Made by a program: the position numbers and the translations under genes. The notes under the pieces were generated by a model that saw only the letters and a list, made by a program, of their open reading frames with translations, searched no databases and was not told the DNA's origin. This document shows, in pieces, positions 15,082 through 20,447 of a DNA stretch of 20,447 nt (positions within the stretch are counted from its first letter, which is position 1; the number at the start of each line of letters is the position of its first letter). The stretch covers positions 1 to 20,447 of the forward strand of contig CYKH01002032.1 in assembly GCA_001460835.1 (NCBI GenBank). Direction: 5' to 3'. Origin of the DNA: Bodo saltans (lineage: Eukaryota; Euglenozoa; Kinetoplastea; Eubodonida; Bodonidae).

Positions 15082-16728
15082 ATGATTTGTCGTACCCTTT
15101 TCTTCCGAGCAGCACTCAGGCCTCAGCTCAGGCTCGACCGTCTCGCTGTCATGCTAAAAGATCAACAAGTTCCTAATGCCCCTTGGGATTCCCGTCCAGT
15201 GCACACCCTACCACCCACACTGCAGGCACTCTTTGCTCCACTGTTTGCCTCAAATAGTTTTGTCTTCGAGAATCACCAGTTGACCATGCTAGGGGACACG
15301 TTAGTTGACAAGTACCTCTCCGAGGTGTTGCTGGACTATTTTCTTGACATGGGAATTGTGGTGACCACCAACACGGCCAAACTTGTGAATTCAGTGTTCC
15401 ACAATCATTTTTCTATGAGGCGGCTTGCCGAAGATATTGGCCTGATGAACCTTTCTACTCCTCCAGAGCCGCATGTGACAGCTGCTGGTATTGCTGATTT
15501 AAGCTTCCTAGAAGCTGCCGAGGCAGGACCATCGCCTTCTGATGTCGCCGGAACATCGTTTGATGTATCGCTCCTCACTTGTGGACAGAGTTCCTTGGGT
15601 TGGAAATTCTCTCATTTCATTGGTGCTCTGCATCGATGCTACGGTGACGATGCAGTGACGCTGCTCCTAGATTCATTGTTCGGTCTGAAGTCGTCGTCGA
15701 ATCTGGTCGGTAAGTCAACTGAATGGCTCTATGAGCTTGTAAAGCGGTTTTCGTCGATGCACGTCGCGGAAGCACTCCTTGCCGCCCAAGGAATCTCTGC
15801 AGAGTTTGTCGGTTCATCAGAGTACGTTGGACCTGAAGATGTCAGTGAGTCGCCCAACACAGGCCAAGAGGGAAAAGATTCTTCGAATGCCGAATTTTCT
15901 GAAGAAACAGACGACGGAGCTTCGGAATCACCAAATGTTGGTAACGCTGTCGGAGAAGTCAGACACTCAGGTCCTCAGAAACCCGAGACCTCGATCCGTG
16001 GCTTCCAGATCACCACCACAGGGCCGGACGGAAGTTTGTTGTCAGTTGCCCCGTCTCACGACACAGCACAGTCCCTGAAAACACCACTTGCCGGGCCGGA
16101 TTTCATCAACGCGTTAGAAATTTGGCGCAATCAAGCACTCCAACACGGCGAGGTGAGCTCCTTGAATGAGCTCGCTACCACCGTTTCCAATGGTTGGCTT
16201 TCACCGGAAGAGCACGCAAGTGAAAAGCGTGGGGCGGCGTACCGTGGATTCGTGGACTTCTCTACCGTTGCGTTGTTCGCTGATGTTGCTGGTGTCGCCC
16301 ACCCAATTTCAGGCAAACGAGTTTTTCGGGTTAATTTTAAGAATCAAATTCGCGACAAGCCGTTCTTTGACAAATTGTCAGAGTTCCGTGATGGCCTTCC
16401 GGTTGACACCTTTCGGGTTAATTTTAAGAATCAAATTCGCGACAAGCCGTTCTTTGACAAATTGTCAGAGTTCCGTGATGGCCTTCCGGTTGACACCAAC
16501 GGCATGTCAGTGCCTGAGTACCTCAAGAGCATCAACTCATCTCATCGGCGCGTGTTTGATGTGGCACTTGTGGTGGATGGCACCAAAGTCCTCGGCCGAG
16601 CAACATCATCGACATACTCAGAGGGTAGAGTGGCTGTGTCGCAGGCGTATTTGATGCGAACACTTCGGGACTTAAGTGTGTTAAGTGCAACAGCTCGGAG
16701 AGGAGAGCAGCGAAGTGACGAAGCGTAA
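15082..16728 (+). CDS. Mitochondrial RNase III-fold plus dsRBD protein, candidate mitoribosomal mL44
   Basis: From ATG 15082, 548 residues. The N-terminus (MICRTLFFRAALRPQLRLDR) is basic and lacks acidic residues until about 19, as in a mitochondrial presequence. Residues 58-125 contain an RNase III signature (QLTMLGDTLVDKYL) and residues 173-205 its second half (KFSHFIGALHRCYGD). Against the catalytic patterns ExxExLGD and DxFEA, only the Asp of LGD survives; the other acidic residues are His, Thr, Trp and Ser, so cleavage activity is unlikely. Residues 245-330 are an acidic insert. After about 473 the sequence fits a double-stranded RNA-binding domain (FDVALVVDGTKVLGRA). An inactive RNase III fold plus dsRBD is the layout of mitoribosomal mL44; kinetoplastid editing-complex RNase III-like proteins are an alternative. 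A 29-residue segment at 415-443 is repeated at 444-472. Upstream frame to 14983 has no ATG, so 15082 is the start. Confidence 0.7.
   Translation: MICRTLFFRAALRPQLRLDRLAVMLKDQQVPNAPWDSRPVHTLPPTLQALFAPLFASNSFVFENHQLTMLGDTLVDKYLSEVLLDYFLDMGIVVTTNTAKLVNSVFHNHFSMRRLAEDIGLMNLSTPPEPHVTAAGIADLSFLEAAEAGPSPSDVAGTSFDVSLLTCGQSSLGWKFSHFIGALHRCYGDDAVTLLLDSLFGLKSSSNLVGKSTEWLYELVKRFSSMHVAEALLAAQGISAEFVGSSEYVGPEDVSESPNTGQEGKDSSNAEFSEETDDGASESPNVGNAVGEVRHSGPQKPETSIRGFQITTTGPDGSLLSVAPSHDTAQSLKTPLAGPDFINALEIWRNQALQHGEVSSLNELATTVSNGWLSPEEHASEKRGAAYRGFVDFSTVALFADVAGVAHPISGKRVFRVNFKNQIRDKPFFDKLSEFRDGLPVDTFRVNFKNQIRDKPFFDKLSEFRDGLPVDTNGMSVPEYLKSINSSHRRVFDVALVVDGTKVLGRATSSTYSEGRVAVSQAYLMRTLRDLSVLSATARRGEQRSDEA
16324..16497 (+). 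repeat. Perfect 87-bp in-frame tandem duplication
   Basis: Copy 1 is 16324-16410 and copy 2 is 16411-16497. I find no mismatch between them. Each encodes 29 residues beginning FRVNFKNQIRDKPFFDKLSE and ending in PVDT. The frame is kept, so the protein carries the segment twice, just before its dsRBD-like part. Confidence 0.96.
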
Positions 16729-16778
16729 GACAGCGTTTCAAACGCTAGCAATTCATCGTAATTGATTTGAATTACAAG

Positions 16779-16825
16779 CTTGTTTTTGTTGTTACCACTA
16801 CTCTTTTTTTAATCAACAATGAATA
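16779..16825 (+). promoter_or_regulatory. Polypyrimidine tract and acceptor deciding the start of the 69-residue gene
   Basis: A T-rich region at 16779-16810 is followed by AG at 16824-16825. An ATG at 16819 lies upstream of this AG and opens only a 44-codon frame; splicing at 16825 removes it and makes 16845 the first ATG, with a leader of about 19 bases. The gap 16729-16844 holds nothing else. Confidence 0.5.
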
Positions 16826-16844
16826 GCGAGCCGCATCACATCTC

Positions 16845-17054
16845 ATGCCACTATCTACCAACGAACCATTTCAGCCAGAAGTCGCCCCACGTCAATGTGC
16901 TCGGGTGTCTTCGTCAGAGTGCGAATGGGATCCTTTCTTTGGTCCACCAGTAAGAGCCGGATCTGGTGGCAGTGGTTGGGAAAACGATCCAATCCTGGAT
17001 CGAAAACATTCACAACACTATGACAAATTGTTGAGCAGTTCATTGCCGTCGTAA
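16845..17054 (+). CDS. Small WDPFFGPPVR-motif protein
   Basis: A 69-residue protein with no family I recognise. Its core, ARVSSSECEWDPFFGPPVRA followed by a glycine-rich GSGGSGW and an acidic residue pair (residues about 19-48), matches the N-terminus of the next gene (ARVENQRSAVQWDPFFGPPV, then RLGDGGMGW). The motif can be written W-D-P-F-F-G-P-P-V-R-x-G-x-G-G-x-G-W. No signal peptide or membrane segment is seen. Shared protein motif, head-to-tail placement and many silent DNA differences indicate an old tandem duplication, which supports this short frame as a real gene. It lacks the Q/Y-rich and repeated parts of its neighbour. Confidence 0.65.
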   Translation: MPLSTNEPFQPEVAPRQCARVSSSECEWDPFFGPPVRAGSGGSGWENDPILDRKHSQHYDKLLSSSLPS

Positions 17055-17279
17055 GGCAAATAATTTCGACCTTGCGACTCTTTTTGACGCAATTGTTGCT
17101 TTCTTATTACTTATTGAGGTTTTTTTCTTTTGATTTTGTTTTTGCGATGCTTTACTTTGGATGCATTCGTGAGAAATAACCCACTGCATTCCTTCAAGCT
17201 GGTACAGCTACCAGGCGATGAAACAAGCACAAAATAACCAATGTTACAGAAACGTATCATCCACATTAGATTCTGTAAA

Positions 17280-17327
17280 CTTTTTTCTCCCACAATTTTT
17301 CAATTCATCAAAGGGAAAACTAAATAG
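17280..17327 (+). promoter_or_regulatory. Polypyrimidine tract and acceptor before the longer WDPFFGPPVR paralogue
   Basis: A T/C-rich run at about 17280-17305 is followed by AG at 17312-17313 and 17326-17327, close to ATG 17334. Another T-rich stretch lies at 17090-17150, nearer the upstream gene, and may direct its polyadenylation. I see no gene in the 279-base gap 17055-17333. Confidence 0.5.
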
Positions 17328-17333
17328 CCCCGT

Positions 17334-18245
17334 ATGGCTCGTGTTGAAAATCAGCGTAGTGCTGTCCAGTGGGACCCATTCTTCGGCCCCCCAGTCCGCC
17401 TAGGTGATGGTGGGATGGGCTGGAAGACCGACAAAGACCCTCGATCAAAAATGCCTAATGGTGGTCTTGGCCAACTTCCAGATGCTCAACGATCACTGAT
17501 GCCGAATGAACAGCTTCGTCACTATGGCGTAGCGCCCACCCAGCAGCAACAATACATGACGCAGCAGTACGCTCCGCCGGGTCAGCCGTATCAGCAGCAA
17601 GCGTACTACGGTGCCCAAGGTGCTCCGTACTACCAAGGACCGCCTCCTCAAATGCTTCAAGCAAACCCTTCATTCCATCAGCAGCCTAACAACCAGCCCT
17701 ACGGCTCACCTCTGCGACCCGGCGGTGCTCCAGCATACGTGCCAGCACCACAGCATTACTATGCAGCATCGGGGCAGCCTCCGCAAGCTGCTTACTACGC
17801 TGCTCCCCAGCAGCAAGCTCATGCAGATCCTGCTACCACCCTCGGCCTCAGCGTTGCTCCTCGTGAAGACCCCCTATTTGAGTTTGGCGTCACTCCGAGG
17901 CAAGAGAGCGGAAAAGCAAAACTTAGTGAAGAAGAGTTGAACAGTGTTCTTAGAACAGAAGAATCTGACGGCTCACCTCTGCGACCCGGTGCTCCAGCAT
18001 ACGTGCCAACACTACAGTATTACTATGCAGCATCGGGGCAGCCTCCGCAAGCTGCTTACTACGCTGCTCCCCAGCAGCAAGCTCGTGCAGATCCTGTTAA
18101 CACCCTCGGCCTCAGCGTTGCTCCTCGTGAAGATCCCCTATTTGAGTTTGGCGTCACCCCGAGGCAAGAGAGCGGAACAGCAAAACTTAGTGAAGAAGAG
18201 TTGAACAGTGTTCTTAGAACAGAAGAATCTGATGATCCCTTGTAA
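17334..18245 (+). CDS. WDPFFGPPVR-motif protein with prion-like Q/Y/P/A region and internal duplication
   Basis: A 303-residue protein. Residues 1-31 carry the WDPFFGPPVR...GGMGW motif shared with the gene just upstream. Residues 35-120 are rich in Gln, Tyr and Pro (TQQQQYMTQQYAPPGQPYQQ), a composition typical of disordered, condensate-forming RNA-associated proteins. The rest consists of two copies of an 88-89-residue unit: SPLRPG, a YYAASGQPPQAAYYAAPQQQ stretch, then a charged segment with EDPLFEFGVTPRQESG and KLSEEELNSVLRTEESD. The units are about 90% identical in protein. The second copy ends DDPL at the stop. I do not recognise a family. No signal, membrane segment or catalytic motif is visible. 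The charged FEFG-containing segment looks like a short linear binding motif presented twice; that is inference. Confidence 0.8.
   Translation: MARVENQRSAVQWDPFFGPPVRLGDGGMGWKTDKDPRSKMPNGGLGQLPDAQRSLMPNEQLRHYGVAPTQQQQYMTQQYAPPGQPYQQQAYYGAQGAPYYQGPPPQMLQANPSFHQQPNNQPYGSPLRPGGAPAYVPAPQHYYAASGQPPQAAYYAAPQQQAHADPATTLGLSVAPREDPLFEFGVTPRQESGKAKLSEEELNSVLRTEESDGSPLRPGAPAYVPTLQYYYAASGQPPQAAYYAAPQQQARADPVNTLGLSVAPREDPLFEFGVTPRQESGTAKLSEEELNSVLRTEESDDPL
17701..18231 (+). repeat. 267/264-bp in-frame tandem duplication
   Basis: Copy 1 is 17701-17967 and copy 2 is 17968-18231. Copy 2 lacks three bases near its start (one Gly codon). Substitutions are scattered; several change the protein (for example His/Tyr, His/Arg, Ala-Thr/Val-Asn, Lys/Thr). 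The frame is kept. The presence of substitutions and an indel argues that this duplication is real and older than the perfect 87-bp one. Confidence 0.93.
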
Positions 18246-18672
18246 GCTCACTATCACCTGAAAAGATCGCTTCATGTTCTTGATGGTGTTGATTTTACCA
18301 CCACGGATGATTTACTACTTGTTCGATTGTCCCAATACTCGGCGGTACTTCTAAAATTTGCCCCGTTATCGCTTTTTTGTTGCGCTTACTTTTATTTTGA
18401 CGGTTGTCTCAACTTCTTCCCTTGTGGGAACAATGAGAAGCGTGTTGATGCAGGTGCGCTGTTGCTCGCCTCCGCCTCACAGATAATGAAATTGATTGAG
18501 CGACGTGTTTTTTCCAGTTCTCCTCTTCATTCCTTTGTCACTTTTTTCTGAGAAACAAGCGTCTTCATAAGTGTTTTTTGTCATTTCATTTCAGTTTGGT
18601 TGTTTGTTTTTTCATCTCTTGCCACACATTTCGTTTCTCACTTTTAGGTACTTGCACTGTTGCACACCTACA
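18246..18672 (+). other. 427-base intergenic region with terminal trans-splice acceptor
   Basis: This is the longest gap in the window. It is T-rich. A frame at 18327-18551 is open for 74 codons but has no ATG start and no recognisable product, so I do not call it. A pyrimidine-rich tract at about 18598-18645 ends in TTTTAG with the AG at 18646-18647, 26 bases before ATG 18673. No tRNA-like or other RNA gene was recognised. Confidence 0.5.
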
Positions 18673-20447
18673 ATGGAAATCCCAACAGGAGAAATCACTG
18701 CAGACTTTTATGCCGGCCGTGTTCAGCGGATCGTGAGCCTCCAAAAACGTTGGCAAGGGTGGGTCCAACAATCTAGCAGCAACAGTGGCATCGAACGCAG
18801 TGCATCGCATCGTCCGAGCTCCGCACTTCACCACAGAGGAAGCTCCCTTGACATCAGCAGCGCAACTCCTGGGGGTGTCAACACTGCTAAACGCCGCCCA
18901 CTTTCAGCGACATCAGGAATTGTTTCACGACAGCCACGTAGAAAACTTAATGTAGACAACAACGTGAATGTGTCCTCGACTTCGGATCACAATACAACGA
19001 TGATCAACGCGCTGGGAGATATGTCAGCATTTTCTTCACAGCTTGAGAGTGGTGATTTTCAAAAGATGCAGCAGAGTAGACCAGTGAATCCAGCGCAAGC
19101 GTCACCTCTCAGTGGGTTGCCTGAACAAGAGAGGACTCACAACATGACTCTGAATGAAGAACATGAACGTAACGAAACCGGCGACGAATTATTTCGGCTA
19201 AGTCACTTCGGTGTTTCCGTTGACGAAGTGGCGTCATTAAAAAAATTGTGCGATGCGCTGAAGCAACTAGAACTGGCTTCGCATTTCTCTACAAACATTG
19301 TAGATGCAACGAAACCTCAAAATTCGACAAACGCGGGAGAAAACGCAAATTCTCCTACAGGTGGAGTTTCGCCTTCAATAGCTCGTCACAGCAATTTATC
19401 GGTGGAAGTGGCGTTAAGCGCGTTGGAGGCTGCTGCTCATGTATTTAGCGGACACCCCTTGTTTCAGTACTTCTTTACGACGCTTGCACATTGGCTACCA
19501 AAAGGTGTTTACAGCAACGCACTTCCTCTGCTTGCGGAAGCCTCTCCCTTGCCGGCAGCAGGAGTTGAGCAACAAGCAACCACTGTTGTTGGCAATTCGC
19601 ATCATCTTCCTCAACAGGCGCAGCGCCAATCTGTGATATCACCAACACGTGCTCGATTGCAGCCATCTGATAATTGGGTCGATTGGCTTGTGCATAGGTC
19701 CTCGCAATGGTCGAGCCTGTGCATCCCTCTCGGTACGATATCCTCTGTGTTCGACGCTGCCCGAAATAGAGTGATCCCAACCTCTTCCTCAAATTTGTTG
19801 GGAGGGAGCGATGCTGGCAGCCGAACAGTGACTTCCCGTGGAGGGGCAGCTAACGGAAACTTAGGCCAGACATTGTTTTCGAACACAGCTGCATCGTTGT
19901 CATTCACACCGCAACAACAAAACCTTTCTGAGATGACTACCTTTGCCGCAACCCAGCAGCACCGCAGCAGTGTTGTATCTTGCGCATTTGCACGGCTTGG
20001 CGGCGGCACTGCGCCAAAAGTCCCCAAGAAGGTCATACTACGCCAACACTTTACTGCCTGGAATGATTTTGTGTCATCGCGGCGTGTCCGTGCAACTTGG
20101 ATTCGCGTTTGCTCCAAGTCCGCAAACAAAGACACTCTATACATGGCTTTCTTTAAGTGGAAATGTGAAACAAGTATTTCCTTGGCGATGAGAAAAACAA
20201 GTCACGCCGAACGGCTGCATTATGTTGTCCAAGATGATGCGAAGCGGATCTCAGCGCTCGAGGCCGATGTGAAAAACGTCACGAGGCAGCGTGATAGTGC
20301 GCTGGCTCGCGTAGATCAACTGATGGATGACTCCAAGCTAGCGTTCATAAAAACGAGAGATCTGCAGAACAACATGGTCATCGACTTTCGGCAACCACTT
20401 TACGCCATCAATGCGCGCCGCACAACGATCACTGCGACAGCAGCAGC
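18673..20447 (+). CDS. Long partial protein with possible Sfi1-like and coiled-coil segments
   Basis: Read by hand from ATG 18673, frame 1 stays open to the right edge: 591 codons with no stop, so the C-terminus is missing. Residues 8-32 (DFYAGRVQRIVSLQKRWQGW) look like an IQ or similar basic amphipathic helix. Residues 33-180 and 210-450 are largely Ser/Asn/Gln-rich with short helical islands (SVEVALSALEAAAHVF, HPLFQYFFTTLAHWLP). Around residues 455-515 the pattern changes: LRQHFTAWNDFVSSRRVRATW and LYMAFFKWKCETSISLAMRK, spaced Trp/Phe helices like Sfi1-type centrin-binding repeats. From about 520 a heptad-like stretch begins (ISALEADVKNVTRQRDSALARVDQLM), probably coiled coil. A basal-body or cytoskeletal role is plausible but unproven. 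The start follows the acceptor AG at 18646-18647 with a 26-base leader. Confidence 0.8.
   Translation, partial: MEIPTGEITADFYAGRVQRIVSLQKRWQGWVQQSSSNSGIERSASHRPSSALHHRGSSLDISSATPGGVNTAKRRPLSATSGIVSRQPRRKLNVDNNVNVSSTSDHNTTMINALGDMSAFSSQLESGDFQKMQQSRPVNPAQASPLSGLPEQERTHNMTLNEEHERNETGDELFRLSHFGVSVDEVASLKKLCDALKQLELASHFSTNIVDATKPQNSTNAGENANSPTGGVSPSIARHSNLSVEVALSALEAAAHVFSGHPLFQYFFTTLAHWLPKGVYSNALPLLAEASPLPAAGVEQQATTVVGNSHHLPQQAQRQSVISPTRARLQPSDNWVDWLVHRSSQWSSLCIPLGTISSVFDAARNRVIPTSSSNLLGGSDAGSRTVTSRGGAANGNLGQTLFSNTAASLSFTPQQQNLSEMTTFAATQQHRSSVVSCAFARLGGGTAPKVPKKVILRQHFTAWNDFVSSRRVRATWIRVCSKSANKDTLYMAFFKWKCETSISLAMRKTSHAERLHYVVQDDAKRISALEADVKNVTRQRDSALARVDQLMDDSKLAFIKTRDLQNNMVIDFRQPLYAINARRTTITATAA

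Noticed and set aside
16819-16953. 44-codon frame from ATG 16819
   Set aside because: It is out of frame with the conserved WDPFFGPPVR motif, and its ATG lies upstream of the likely acceptor at 16824-16825.
1-20447. CRISPR arrays, insertion sequences, tRNA or rRNA genes, and bacterial operon signals
   Set aside because: I saw no spaced short repeats, no transposase-like frame with inverted ends, no cloverleaf, and the gene layout is eukaryotic with pyrimidine tracts rather than Shine-Dalgarno sites. The direct repeats found are tandem coding duplications.

Overview
The window looks like nuclear DNA of a kinetoplastid flagellate, most likely a free-living bodonid such as Bodo saltans; the species is inferred, not proven. 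All recognisable genes are on the + strand and closely spaced (about 115-430 bases apart). None needs an intron. Almost every gap carries a pyrimidine-rich tract followed by an AG a few tens of bases before the next ATG, the layout of a polycistronic unit matured by spliced-leader trans-splicing and polyadenylation. The products also fit: basal-body and ciliary-tip proteins, an SF1/BBP splicing factor, a degenerate RNase III protein with a mitochondrial presequence, and a large EGF-bearing surface protein.

Layout. 1-303: C-terminal end of an unrecognised gene. 479-3124: long, low-complexity protein with one canonical EF-hand. 3378-6215: CEP104-like ciliary-tip protein (jelly-roll, paired UVR-like helices, TOG array). 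6428-7684: AAMP/Sqt1-type WD40 ribosome-assembly chaperone. 7917-8696: FOP/CEP43-like LisH protein. 8852-9910: short-chain dehydrogenase broken in the middle. 10060-10941: SF1/BBP KH protein. 11108-12560: type II membrane, glycosyltransferase-like gene split by a 187-bp tandem duplication. 12729-14840: surface glycoprotein. 15082-16728: RNase III-fold plus dsRBD protein, possibly mitoribosomal mL44, with a perfect 87-bp in-frame duplication. 16845-17054 and 17334-18245: two adjacent paralogues sharing a WDPFFGPPVR motif, the second with a 267/264-bp internal duplication. 18673 to the right edge: an open coding region of at least 591 codons with a possible Sfi1-like segment and a coiled coil.

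The genes do not form a pathway, as expected for a kinetoplastid unit. Three or four (CEP104-like, FOP-like, the Sfi1-like partial gene, perhaps the EF-hand protein) point to basal body or axoneme. The most unusual features are three tandem duplications within 6.4 kb, one of which breaks its gene although all differences between its copies are silent; the multiply broken dehydrogenase; and the WDPFFGPPVR paralogue pair, which matches no family I know.
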